Source: an uncultured Paracoccaceae bacterium
Lineage (GTDB): Bacteria > Pseudomonadota > Alphaproteobacteria > Rhodobacterales > Rhodobacteraceae
DNA: 64,000 bases
Direction of reading: 5' to 3'
Assembly (NCBI GenBank): GCA_947489445.1
Contig: CANLDN010000001.1
Location: 434,001-498,000 of the forward strand
Shown here: positions 1 to 7,988 of the stretch, one piece after another
Layout: each line of letters begins with the position of its first letter
Position numbering within the stretch: the stretch's first letter is position 1
The notes under the pieces: generated by a model
What the model was told of the DNA's origin: nothing
Seen by the model: only the letters and a program-made list of their open reading frames with translations
Database searches by the model: none
Made by a program: the position numbers and the translations under genes

Positions 1-1
1 G

Positions 2-340
2 GCGATTCTTCCCACACACGGGTTGCAGTATGCCTATCTACGCGAGGGCGATCAGGTCTTTATCGAATATGATACCAATATCGCTTCCGAAATATTAGGA
101 ACACGTTTGCGTTTCATTCATCTAGAATATCCCTTACCGACATCGCTTTTCTACTCTTTCCGTGACCGCGAGGATTACGAGAGCCATAAGGAGAGCTTCG
201 TAGGGGTGTCGTCTGGTATCCGGGAATTTACAGTCGAAGAAACCGGCATGTATCGCATCAAGATGTCAGGGCAGTCCTCCACAATCAAATTGTCGTCAAA
301 CCGCACCAACGAATACACACTGAAGTGGTGGATCGAATGA
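2..340 (+). CDS. Hypothetical protein, 5' end probably outside the window
   Basis: Not recognised. The reading frame is open to the window edge; the first in-frame start inside the window is a TTG at 23 with no convincing ribosome site, so the gene most likely begins upstream. The visible ~112 residues are rich in alternating hydrophobic and polar residues and aromatic positions, suggesting a beta-rich domain; there is no membrane segment. It ends with TGA at 338-340. The next gene follows after about 80 bases on the same strand. Confidence 0.55.
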   Translation, partial: AILPTHGLQYAYLREGDQVFIEYDTNIASEILGTRLRFIHLEYPLPTSLFYSFRDREDYESHKESFVGVSSGIREFTVEETGMYRIKMSGQSSTIKLSSNRTNEYTLKWWIE

Positions 341-419
341 TCAGCACTTTGTGCAGGGTCGCCAAGTTTGGTTGCTTTCGCTGCGCGCGTGAGACACAAA
401 AAATGAAAGGTGACTCCAG

Positions 420-656
420 ATGCTGTCAAAAATAAACCAACTGTCCCATCAATTGGTCGGATTAGCGCGTCAACAGCCACTTCTCGCCGTCGTTATTGGT
501 ATTCTTTGTGCAATCGTCCTATTCTTTATCGGTACCGTGATCTACAGCTTCTCGACCGGCTTCGAAAGTTTCAGTCAGTTCTTGGTGCAAGTTATCATCG
601 GGCTGATGGCCATCTTCTGGCTGCTGCACAGCCTCTGGCCAGATAGAGAGAAGTGA
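420..656 (+). CDS. Small inner-membrane protein with two transmembrane segments
   Basis: Unknown function. The 78-residue product has two hydrophobic stretches, about residues 20-45 and 52-70, separated by a short Ser/Phe-rich loop, and charged ends (K/Q-rich N-terminus, DREK C-terminus). The ATG at 420 is preceded by an AGGTG element, which supports the start. An overlapping frame (410..646) has Arg/Ser-rich, non-membrane composition and was discarded. It could be cotranscribed with the partial gene upstream. Confidence 0.6.
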   Translation: MLSKINQLSHQLVGLARQQPLLAVVIGILCAIVLFFIGTVIYSFSTGFESFSQFLVQVIIGLMAIFWLLHSLWPDREK

Positions 657-1198
657 CTAGTCCTGCCGCATCATGCCATCCCGCCAACCCAAGCGGGGGC
701 GCTTCACCGGACGCTCACGGGCCTTGAATCAGTTCGGACGCTTCTTCACGAAGGTCCTCACTGTTGAGAGAATCTATGAGCCTGTTTACTTCGCGCCTGT
801 TGCGCGCAGCTAGCTTGGGCGGTGCTAACCAAGAACGAATACTTCAGGCCTCACGCAGCCTAAGATAAGGAAAAGGAACACCGAGACAGCAAGACCCTTG
901 AAATGATGGAGCAAAGTCAGCCCGCCAACCAAGACACCCTGTCGAATGTCTGGGACACGTTGTTGTCCGATAAGCCGTTTGGGACTTGGTCTGCGGAAAC
1001 CATCAAGGCTAGCGGCTACGAGTGCTGCGTAAACAGGCTGGACACACGTCTGCTTCTGACCAGTGCTAAATCAGCTTGAAAAATGTCTTGCTAAGCAAGA
1101 ATAATCCACACATGCCGTCTCTTTACGCCGCAGCATCGATCAAAATGGGCTCAAAGCCGTCATCCACCTACGCAATGCAACCAATAGAAGGACCATGG
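657..1198. other. Intergenic stretch with one weak small ORF and a dispersed-repeat copy
   Basis: There is no strong gene here. A 58-codon ORF lies at 903..1079 on the + strand (starts MMEQSQPANQ, contains two adjacent Cys residues), but it has no clear ribosome site and no recognisable domain, so it is only a weak candidate. The right part contains a copy, on the minus strand, of a 30-base sequence also found at 4938 and more weakly at 6663. The rest resembles non-coding relic sequence. Confidence 0.4.
1129..1158 (-). repeat. Dispersed intergenic repeat, copy 1
   Basis: On the minus strand this reads GGCTTTGAGCCCATTTTGAT and continues to GATGCTGCG. It matches 4938..4967 on the + strand at 25 of 30 positions by eye, and 6663..6692 more weakly. 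Short intergenic sequences of this general kind are common in alphaproteobacteria and often produce spurious small ORFs; identity to a named family is inference. Confidence 0.5.
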
Positions 1199-2101
1199 TC
1201 AAACCTTGGTCGCCGACACGACCGGCGTCACGGCACGCCGCGCCACTGCCTCGCGCCATGTGATGAAACTGACCGAAGCCATGATAATCGCGCCGCCGAA
1301 TATCACCCATCCATCCACTGTTTCACCAAATACCACCGCCCCCAGCAAAACGGCCCAGACCAATTGCAGGAACGTGACCGGCTGCGTGACGGTCAAAGGT
1401 GCGGCCGCAAAGGCCAGCGTCATGGTGTAATGCCCGGCAGTCGCAAAACAGGCGACCAGAAACAACCAACCCAAATCCGCCAGGCTCGGCGTGATCCAGA
1501 CCATAGCTGCAAAGGGGGCCAATCCAATCGTCACCACAATCGACAACATACCAACCACCACCGGGGCTGACACCTCGCCTGACAATTGCTTGGCAATCAG
1601 ATATCCGGCGGCAAAGCAAATTGCCGTGCCCAGCATCGCGATATGGCCCAGCTCCACCGCTTTGATCCCCGGACGCAGGATCACCATCGCACCGATCAAG
1701 GCCACGACAACCGCCACCAACCGGCGCGGCGGCAGTTTGTCTCCCAAAAACAATGCGGCCCCCAGCGTCACATAAATCGGCGACAGGTAATTCATCGCCG
1801 TCACTTCGGCGATCGGAATACGGGCCATTGCAAAGAACCATAAAATCACAGCCACCGTATGGACCAGACCGCGCAGGCCAAACAGCTTCAACTGTCGGCG
1901 CGTCAGCCGGGCAGCCATGATCGGCTTGATCATCGGGATCAGAAACACCAGCCCAAGCACATAGCGCAAAAACGCCCCTTGGGCGGCGGGCACATCATCG
2001 CCCACATGTTTCACAATAGCTGTAACAGCCACGAACATGATCCCTGTCATGGCCATCCACATGATGCCAGCAATCGGGCGCGCGCTTTGCGAGGGTTCCA
2101 T
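1199..2101 (-). CDS. DMT superfamily transporter (EamA family)
   Basis: A 300-residue integral membrane protein with about ten hydrophobic segments arranged as two five-helix EamA halves, as expected for drug/metabolite exporters of the inner membrane. The first half carries the typical 'AMNYLSPIYVTLGAALFLGD' region (residues ~101-120), and the matching position in the second half reads 'FLQLVWAVLLGAVVFGE'. The substrate cannot be told from sequence. The start at 2101 gives the usual family length. It is transcribed divergently from the phosphoesterase gene at 2193. A second, unrelated-in-detail EamA protein lies at 44003. Confidence 0.88.
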   Translation of the reverse strand: MEPSQSARPIAGIMWMAMTGIMFVAVTAIVKHVGDDVPAAQGAFLRYVLGLVFLIPMIKPIMAARLTRRQLKLFGLRGLVHTVAVILWFFAMARIPIAEVTAMNYLSPIYVTLGAALFLGDKLPPRRLVAVVVALIGAMVILRPGIKAVELGHIAMLGTAICFAAGYLIAKQLSGEVSAPVVVGMLSIVVTIGLAPFAAMVWITPSLADLGWLFLVACFATAGHYTMTLAFAAAPLTVTQPVTFLQLVWAVLLGAVVFGETVDGWVIFGGAIIMASVSFITWREAVARRAVTPVVSATKV

Positions 2102-2192
2102 ATCGCATGCGTCGCACCATCATCCGCCAATGACAAGCAACACCGCAAAATATCTGCTGGCAGAGCAACGCGCTACCGCATAACACGGATAC

Positions 2193-3008
2193 ATGAAAAT
2201 ACTCTTTCTCGGCGATGTCATGGGCCGGTCCGGACGGGCCGCGATCACCACACACCTGCCCCGGCTGCGCGCCGAATGGCGGCTCGATTTCGTGGTGGTC
2301 AACGGCGAAAACGCGACCTCTGGCATGGGGCTTTCGGGCGATCACGCAAAGGTATTGCTGGATGCCGGGGCAGATGTGATCACCCTTGGCGATCATGCAT
2401 TCGACCAGAAAGACATGCTCGGTTTCATCGAAAAAGAACCGCGCATCATCCGGCCCATCAACTATGCCAAGGCCGCTCCCGGCATCGGTGCGCGCGTCTT
2501 CAACGCACCCGGCGGGCGCAAGGTGCTCGTGGCCCAAGTCCTTGGCCAAGTCTTCATGAAACGGCCCTTCGATGACCCATTCTCAGCCCTTGACGGCCTG
2601 CTCAAACAATACCCGATGGGTGGGCAGGTCAGTGCCAGCCTGATCGATATCCATTGCGAGGCAACGTCCGAAAAGATGGCCACCGGCCATTTCTGCGACG
2701 GGCGCGCCAGCATTGTCGTGGGCACTCACACCCATGTGCCCACATCCGACGCAATGATCCTGCCCGGTGGAACCGCCTACCAGACCGACGCAGGTATGTG
2801 CGGCGACTACAACTCTGTCATCGGCATGGAAAAAACCGAACCCTTGCGCCGGTTCATCACCGGTATGCCCAAATCGCGGTTCACTCCCGCCATGGAGGAA
2901 GCCACCCTTTCAGGCCTTTATGTCGAAACCGATGACCGCAGCGGCAAGGCCACGCGCGTCGAAATGGTGCGCCAGGGTGGGCGGCTCGCGCCCACGGGAC
3001 CGCAGTGA
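2193..3008 (+). CDS. YmdB-family metallophosphoesterase (TIGR00282)
   Basis: A 271-residue dinuclear-metal phosphodiesterase of the YmdB family; characterised bacterial members hydrolyse 2',3'-cyclic nucleotides. Visible ligands fit the family: 'FLGDVMG' (residues 5-11), 'NGENA' (37-41), 'GDHAFDQKD' (66-74) and 'VGTHTHVPTSD' near residue 176. In many relatives the middle motif begins GNH; the Asp here is a mild variation. Full length. The ATG at 2193 follows a short divergent spacer from the DMT transporter, and the SLC13 permease follows on the same strand within 50 bases, so the two may be cotranscribed. Confidence 0.9.
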   Translation: MKILFLGDVMGRSGRAAITTHLPRLRAEWRLDFVVVNGENATSGMGLSGDHAKVLLDAGADVITLGDHAFDQKDMLGFIEKEPRIIRPINYAKAAPGIGARVFNAPGGRKVLVAQVLGQVFMKRPFDDPFSALDGLLKQYPMGGQVSASLIDIHCEATSEKMATGHFCDGRASIVVGTHTHVPTSDAMILPGGTAYQTDAGMCGDYNSVIGMEKTEPLRRFITGMPKSRFTPAMEEATLSGLYVETDDRSGKATRVEMVRQGGRLAPTGPQ

Positions 3009-3056
3009 TCACAGTTCCGCTTGCTCTGTGCAGCGCAGACCGTAAGACTACACGTC

Positions 3057-4838
3057 ATGGGTGATTTTATTCAACTGACGCAGACCCAACAGGCGGTCCT
3101 GACCATGGCGGTCGTGCTGGGCATGTTCATCATGTTCCTGCGCGAAGTGTTCCCTACCGAAGTCGTCGCCATGATCGGCATGACGGTGCTGCTGGTGACC
3201 GGTGTGCTCGACTACGAGGCCGCGGTTATGGTCTTCGCCAACCCCGCCCCATGGACGATTGCGGCGATGTTCATCATCGTCGGCGCCTTGGTGCGCACAG
3301 GCGCGCTTGCGACCATGACCCAGATCGCCGAACGCACGGCCAAGAAAAGCCCGGCCATGGCGATCGGCGGCAGCCTTGTCTTTGTGGCCTTCGCCAGTGC
3401 AATCATGAACAATACCCCGCTGGTTGTCGTCATGATCCCCGTCTTCGTACAACTGGCGCGGACGCTTGGCACCTCGGCCTCCAGATTGCTGATCCCGCTC
3501 AGCTATGCAGCCATCGTAGGCGGGACCATGACGCTGCTGGGCACCTCAACCAACCTGCTGGTGGATGGGGTGGCGCGGGCGTCCGGGCTTGCACCCTTCG
3601 GCATCCTCGAAATCATGCCCGTTGGTCTGGTCGTGGTCGCCTGGACCTTCACCTATCTCTATTTCATGGGGCCGCGGCTGTTGCCGGACCGACCCAGCAT
3701 GGCGACCATGCTGTCCGACAAATCGCGCATGCGCTTCTTTTCAGAGGCCGTGATCCCCCCTGACAGCAACCTGATCGGGCGTGACGTGACCGGCGTGCAG
3801 CTGTTCAAACGCGACGGCGTGCGCCTGATCGACGTAGTGCGCGGCGATAAATCGCTCCGGCGCAATCTGAAAGAGGTGACCCTGCAAGTCGGCGACCGCA
3901 TCGTCCTGCGTACCGCGATGACAGAGCTGTTGTCGCTTCAGGCAACAAAGGATCTGCGCCGCGTCGATCAGGTCTCAGCGGTTGAGACAACAACAGTCGA
4001 GGTGCTGATCACCCCCAACTGCAAAATGGTCGGCCGCAGGCTCGGCTCCATGCGGCTACGGCGGCGGTATGCGGTCTATACGCTGGCCGTGCATCGGCGT
4101 GACGCCAATATCAGCCAGCAGATGGATGATATGGTCGTACGGGTTGGCGACACGCTACTGCTCGAAGGGGCGCAGGAAGATATCCAGCGCCTGGCCGAAG
4201 ACATGAACCTTGGCGATGTATCCAAACCATCGCAACGGGCCTATCGGCGCAAACATGCGCCCATCGCCATCGGGGTGCTGCTCGGGGTCGTCGCACTCGC
4301 AGCCCTTGGCGTAGCGCCCATCCTGATGCTGGCCATGGTCGGGGTCACGTTGGTCCTGATGACCGGCTGCATTGACGCGGACGAGGCATTTTCCCACATT
4401 GATGGACGCCTGCTCGCACTCATCTTCGCAATGCTCGCCGTCGGTTCTGCCCTGCAATCATCCGGGGCCGTGGGCATGATCGCCGACACGCTGTCGCCCG
4501 TTATGCTGATCCTGCCGCCCTTTTTTGTGGTGCTGTCGGTTTATCTGCTATCCAGCATCCTGACCGAACTGGTGTCCAACAACGCCGTCGCCGTCGTCAT
4601 GACCCCCATCGCCATCGGACTTGCGGGCGCGCTTGGGGTGGACCCGCGCCCGTTGGTCGTCGCGGTCATGATCGCGGCCAGCGCCAGCTTCGCCACGCCC
4701 ATCGGCTATCAAACCAACACTTTGGTCTACGGGCCCGGCGGGTACAAATTTGCTGACTTCCTGAAGTTCGGCATTCCACTGAACCTGTCGCTGGCCCCTA
4801 TCGCATCCTTCGTCATTCCGCAGATCTGGCCCTTGTAA
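3057..4838 (+). CDS. SLC13/DASS-type permease with two RCK_C (TrkA-C) domains
   Basis: About 593 residues. The layout is typical of the large bacterial SLC13/CitMHS-like anion permeases: hydrophobic helices at residues ~10-190, a cytoplasmic insert with two TrkA-C domains (~200-370; each contains the 'VGDRIVLR' or 'VGDTLLLE' signature), then a second membrane half. Both halves have the family hairpin motifs: 'NNTPLVVVMIPVFV' with 'GTSTNLLVDG', and 'NNAVAVVMTPIAIG' with 'GYQTNTLVYGPGGY'. The likely substrate is sulfate, a dicarboxylate or a related anion; not resolved. An upstream TTG (3021) gives a non-hydrophobic extension, so ATG 3057 was chosen. Confidence 0.88.
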   Translation: MGDFIQLTQTQQAVLTMAVVLGMFIMFLREVFPTEVVAMIGMTVLLVTGVLDYEAAVMVFANPAPWTIAAMFIIVGALVRTGALATMTQIAERTAKKSPAMAIGGSLVFVAFASAIMNNTPLVVVMIPVFVQLARTLGTSASRLLIPLSYAAIVGGTMTLLGTSTNLLVDGVARASGLAPFGILEIMPVGLVVVAWTFTYLYFMGPRLLPDRPSMATMLSDKSRMRFFSEAVIPPDSNLIGRDVTGVQLFKRDGVRLIDVVRGDKSLRRNLKEVTLQVGDRIVLRTAMTELLSLQATKDLRRVDQVSAVETTTVEVLITPNCKMVGRRLGSMRLRRRYAVYTLAVHRRDANISQQMDDMVVRVGDTLLLEGAQEDIQRLAEDMNLGDVSKPSQRAYRRKHAPIAIGVLLGVVALAALGVAPILMLAMVGVTLVLMTGCIDADEAFSHIDGRLLALIFAMLAVGSALQSSGAVGMIADTLSPVMLILPPFFVVLSVYLLSSILTELVSNNAVAVVMTPIAIGLAGALGVDPRPLVVAVMIAASASFATPIGYQTNTLVYGPGGYKFADFLKFGIPLNLSLAPIASFVIPQIWPL

Positions 4839-4937
4839 GCAAGCACATGGCGACTGACGCCAGCTACCGCACCTAGAGGATATTCTGCATGAGGCACCTG
4901 CTTGCAAGAACTTGCGTTTTGGCGTGGAGCACAGGTC

Positions 4938-4967
4938 AGCTTTGAGCCCATTTTAACGGACGCTGCG
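4938..4967 (+). repeat. Dispersed intergenic repeat, copy 2
   Basis: Reads AGCTTTGAGCCCATTTTAAC and then GGACGCTGCG. It is the direct-orientation relative of the minus-strand copy at 1129..1158 (25/30 identical). It lies in the gap between the SLC13 gene and the IS5 remnant. Confidence 0.5.
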
Positions 4968-5029
4968 TTCTGCACGAATGTCCGTTATCATAAGAGCGAA
5001 CCAACGCCTTCAACGACTACTTGGGTACC

Positions 5030-5386
5030 AGCAGTCGCCCAATCCAGTTCTTTATCACCGCGGGCCAGGTTAGTGATTACACCGGTGCAGCAGCTTTGTT
5101 GAGCAGCCTGCCAGATGCTGAATGGCTGCTCGCCGACCGCGGCTATGATGCCGACTGGTTCAGAGAAGCCCTAATCGACAGGGGTATCACTCCATGTATC
5201 CCTGGTCGCAAGTCTCGCAGCAAGACCATCAAATACGACAAGCGTCGTTACAAACGCCGCAATCGGATTGAGAGAATGTTCGGTCGCCTCAAAGATTGGA
5301 GACGCATTTCAATGCGCCATTACAGGTGCCCAAAGGTCTTCCTCTCGGCAATCGCTCTCGCCGCAACCGTCATATTCTGGTTATGA
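5030..5386 (+). pseudogene. IS5-family transposase, 3' remnant
   Basis: The ~118 codons match the C-terminal half of IS5-family (IS427-like) DDE transposases: 'TAGQVSDYTGAAALL', the second acidic motif 'LLADRGYDADWFREAL', then 'CIPGRKSR' and the glutamate motif 'NRIERMFGRLKDWRRI'. The N-terminal half with the first catalytic Asp is absent; upstream in the same frame there is a stop at 4991 and no homologous sequence. The remaining frame is uninterrupted to its natural end at 5386. This is an inactive left-over of an insertion sequence. It abuts the 3' end of the membrane-protein gene on the opposite strand. Confidence 0.85.
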
Positions 5387-5395
5387 GTCTGGAGC

Positions 5396-6202
5396 CTACC
5401 TATGCGGGCTTTGTAGCTGGCGAAAGCTCCGCAAAGGTAGCCTGATACAAAACCAAAACAGCGCCAGGGGCGCGCCAATAAGGAAAAACCAAAACTCAGA
5501 TGGCTCTGTGACATGATATCGATGAAGGTGCCAAAACACACTCTTCCTTTTGAATTCAGTCGGTATCTCGATAGATGTAAAAATTGTCTTTCCGTCAAAC
5601 AGAAAGCCCTGTTCCCTCAATAGACGGAAGTAGCGGGACGGGGATTCCGCAACCCGGTCTGTAACATCTTCGGCCACACCCTCAAACGAAGCCGAGCCAT
5701 CATTGCCTGAAGTTCTTGAGATGTTTGCCGCCGGTGGATCAAGGGTGACATTATAGCCTGCTGCTGCAATGACAGCGCGTTCTATGTCGTTTAAATCATG
5801 ATCTTCCTGCACACGTGTTACCATAACAACCCGGTGAGCCGTATCAGCGGCAGTATGCTTGTCGAGAAGCGGCACGAAGAATGCCGTACCAGCGCCATTC
5901 TCAAAGGGTAGAGACACGAAAACAGCCTCTTCAACCTGGGCCGTCGCCACTAAGATACCCCCCGAAATAAACCCTGTTTCGGCCAATACGTATTTGGGCA
6001 ACGAAGGAGGAGGTCTATCAAGCGACATACTATCACGTACTTGGGGAAACGTCATCGCCAGGCCAAAGAGAGAGGCAGCAATACCGCCAAAAATAAAGAC
6101 ATTTGAAACCCACCAAGCAGCCTGCCGCTCAGCATCGTCTTTATCGTGTGGGTTAATGCAACTATCCACAATTTTCAAAATAATTGATAGTGATCTAATC
6201 AA
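5396..6202 (-). CDS. Hypothetical membrane-anchored protein with periplasmic domain
   Basis: Not recognised. The 268 residues have a charged N-terminus, one membrane helix at ~28-51, a ~185-residue soluble middle with acidic and aliphatic-rich character, and a second helix at ~238-256 followed by a basic tail. The topology suggests both ends in the cytoplasm and the middle in the periplasm. Base composition is lower in GC than the neighbouring core genes. It is bracketed by an IS5 remnant downstream and an IS110 remnant upstream, which suggests it came in or survived within a patch of repeated transposition. No partner gene is adjacent. Confidence 0.65.
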   Translation of the reverse strand: MIRSLSIILKIVDSCINPHDKDDAERQAAWWVSNVFIFGGIAASLFGLAMTFPQVRDSMSLDRPPPSLPKYVLAETGFISGGILVATAQVEEAVFVSLPFENGAGTAFFVPLLDKHTAADTAHRVVMVTRVQEDHDLNDIERAVIAAAGYNVTLDPPAANISRTSGNDGSASFEGVAEDVTDRVAESPSRYFRLLREQGFLFDGKTIFTSIEIPTEFKRKSVFWHLHRYHVTEPSEFWFFLIGAPLALFWFCIRLPLRSFRQLQSPHR

Positions 6203-6276
6203 AACATTCTATCCGATCATTCTTAGCTTCATATGCTATATCGCCTCAATAAAGAAGCAACAAGCCGAGACAAGGT

Positions 6277-6477
6277 TTGTGCCCGTTCATTGAACCCGCG
6301 TCGACGAGCTCACACCAGAAGATCATCGCTGACAAGCCCTTCCCACTGGCGACAACGGTGATGGCAAACAAAGCAGCAAGGATCATATGGGCGATGCTCA
6401 CGAAGAAAGACACGCCATCTGCGCGTCCGTCAGCCAGAAAAGGTCAGACATGTTCACCGCTCGTTTTTGGGCCATGA
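6277..6477 (+). pseudogene. IS110-family transposase, 3' remnant
   Basis: The frame contains 'KPFPLATTVMANKAARIIWAM' within about 45 residues; this resembles the C-terminal signature of IS110/IS116/IS902 transposases, where a 'valANKnARiaWal' segment precedes the end. Everything upstream (DEDD domain and Ser domain) is missing, so this is a short dead fragment. It lies just upstream of the start of the orphan membrane protein gene on the other strand. The assignment rests on this one motif. Confidence 0.6.
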
Positions 6478-6502
6478 ATCACGCCACATTTCGGAAATCA
6501 AT

Positions 6503-6517
6503 GGGTCCTGACCCTAG
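6503..6517. repeat. Palindromic repeat GGGTCCTGACCC, left copy
   Basis: GGGTCCTGACCCTAG. The core GGGTC-CT-GACCC is self-complementary apart from the central two bases and is the inverted form of the copy at 7601..7620, so the lipoprotein gene lies between two inversely oriented copies. It resembles a REP-type extragenic element. Confidence 0.6.
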
Positions 6518-6814
6518 TCAACCAGCGACGTTAATTAAACGGACTTTCGTCGAACAAACCCCAATGTCGGAAAAGTCCGCACAACCGTCATAGAGCAAGG
6601 CGAACAAACGCTCCTTTGTGCAACAGCCCTAGTGTGTCAGGGGTTCTGCACGCGCAAAGGTCGGCAGTGAGCCCAGACCCACTGATGCTGCGGATTGCCC
6701 GAATGGCGACTTCAAGGCTATCCAGTCAAATAACAAAACCCTGCGAAAATACACCTCGTAGAACATAGTGCGAATATTTCTACTCCAAAACGTTTCAGCA
6801 TCAACCCAATTTAT

Positions 6815-6829
6815 GGGTCTTGGCCCTAG
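6815..6829. repeat. Palindromic repeat, diverged middle copy
   Basis: GGGTCTTGGCCCTAG. It is aligned with 6503..6517 with two substitutions, located 133 bases before the lipoprotein start codon. Confidence 0.45.
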
Positions 6830-6947
6830 GCATATTTCTGCGCACGCACAAAACCATCACTTGAACGTGATTAATGGGCCTGCTTTGTCGACGCAGTAGA
6901 AAAGACGAATGACCCGAACAAGCTTCGATGACAGAAAGAATTATTTT

Positions 6948-7562
6948 ATGAAAAAAACAACAACCACCCTGCTACCGATCTTCGGGATATTACTAAGTGC
7001 TTGCGGGTCAAGCGGGTCAGACATGCCAGATCCACCGGTAAGTCAGTTCACTTTCAATTCCGCGATCGAAGTTCCTGATGCAACCGGAGCATTGCCAAGT
7101 ATCGCGAGTAATGACGAGTGGAACGAAAACGCTGGCGGCAGCTTTCGTGGCGTTACCTACGCTGTAGGCAGTTTTTTGGATACAAACGAAGTTTTTGCAG
7201 TGGCAGGTGTAAGTGCGGACGCAAACACTGGTTCTGCTGTCACCACCGGATCGGTGAACTACAACGCTGATTACAACTTGGTAATCGGTACTATCGTTGA
7301 TGGGTCAGTGGATACAGAGCGGGTCGAGGGCGAGATTGATCTGGTCGCGACATTTGATACCCTGCAAGTCACGGGCACTGATAACAATTTCGTTGTAAAC
7401 GGCACGTTTTCCGGAACAGACCTTGCAGGCACAATCACTTATGACGGTATGGATGCGCAACTAGGAGGCTCTGTTGGCGCAGATTCGATCCTCGGTGCAA
7501 TCGCTGGAAATACAAGCGACGCAGTAATGGCAGGCACATTGGTCGGAAATAGCGCCCCGTAA
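6948..7562 (+). CDS. Outer-membrane-type lipoprotein with Gly/Asn-rich beta domain
   Basis: 204 residues from the ATG at 6948, which starts a clear lipoprotein signal: MKKTTTT, a hydrophobic core and lipobox LLSAC with Cys at residue 19. The mature part is acidic, rich in Gly, Thr, Asn and Asp, with alternating strands and a 'VNGTFSGTDLAGTITYDGMD' segment. That pattern resembles the beta-barrel half of transferrin-binding-protein-like (TbpB/Slam-type) lipoproteins, but this is only a fold-level inference. An upstream ATG at 6909 would place 13 polar residues before the signal and is unlikely. The AGAAAG before the ATG is a fair ribosome site. It is flanked by palindromic repeats on both sides. 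Confidence 0.7.
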   Translation: MKKTTTTLLPIFGILLSACGSSGSDMPDPPVSQFTFNSAIEVPDATGALPSIASNDEWNENAGGSFRGVTYAVGSFLDTNEVFAVAGVSADANTGSAVTTGSVNYNADYNLVIGTIVDGSVDTERVEGEIDLVATFDTLQVTGTDNNFVVNGTFSGTDLAGTITYDGMDAQLGGSVGADSILGAIAGNTSDAVMAGTLVGNSAP

Positions 7563-7600
7563 ATTTTAGACGTTTCCCTGACATGCAGCAGGTGAGGTGA

Positions 7601-7620
7601 TTAGGGTCAGGACCCTAATT
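7601..7620. repeat. Palindromic repeat ATTAGGGTC-AG-GACCCTAAT, right copy
   Basis: Nine-base arms ATTAGGGTC and GACCCTAAT separated by AG; perfect arms. It is the inverted counterpart of 6503..6517. It covers the stop codon of the minus-strand msrB fragment and lies 38 bases after the lipoprotein stop, so it may also work as a weak terminator. Confidence 0.65.
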
Positions 7621-7740
7621 GTCCTCCTGCTCAAACTGCAGTGCCACTCCGTTGATATAATAGCGTAAACCTGTTGGTTGCGGACCATCCGGGAAGACGT
7701 TGCTAAGATGCGAGTTGCATCGGTTGCGAAACAGATAGCG
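7616..7740 (-). pseudogene. msrB: Peptide-methionine (R)-S-oxide reductase, 3' fragment
   Basis: On the minus strand the last ~35 codons read '[20 protein letters not shown]' and continue [14 protein letters not shown] before TAG (7616-7618). This matches the C-terminal end of MsrB ('SHLGHVFPDGPxPTGLRYCINgvaL'). The upstream zinc-binding and core part of the enzyme is absent. The usual catalytic Cys of 'RYCIN' is Tyr here and the LGHVF motif is LSNVF, so even the fragment has lost key residues. It is a relic of a deleted gene. Confidence 0.72.
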
Positions 7741-7988
7741 GACACTCACGCAGATGCAGCGAATTCACGCTTCGTCCGCAAACCAACCTTTCAGTGGCCC
7801 TGCGCAATGTTGTGTTGAACACGGCGATTGCTTGGCTCCGCCTGTTTTGGCTGGCACCGCGCCAAGGGGCCAGCTTTGCTATGCACACATACAGGTGGAG
7901 CAGCCATGCGCGCCCTGACAGGCTTGCAGCCCGACCCGTGCTTGCCGTATAGAGACCCAGATTTTCACCGCACACCACGAGGTTTCCA

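Larger units (their letters stand above)
6478..6947. other. Intergenic stretch with palindromic repeats
   Basis: No gene was found. It contains two related imperfect palindromes (6503..6517 and 6815..6829) and a weak third relative of the dispersed repeat (6663..6692). The sequence is otherwise relic-like with scattered stops in all frames. It probably includes the promoter of the lipoprotein gene that follows. Confidence 0.5.
7563..7988. other. Intergenic stretch holding a palindrome and an msrB fragment
   Basis: The left part holds the palindrome at 7601..7620 and the msrB 3' fragment (annotated separately). From ~7741 to 7988 no gene or clear structure was seen; this part must contain the yebC promoter. 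Confidence 0.5.
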
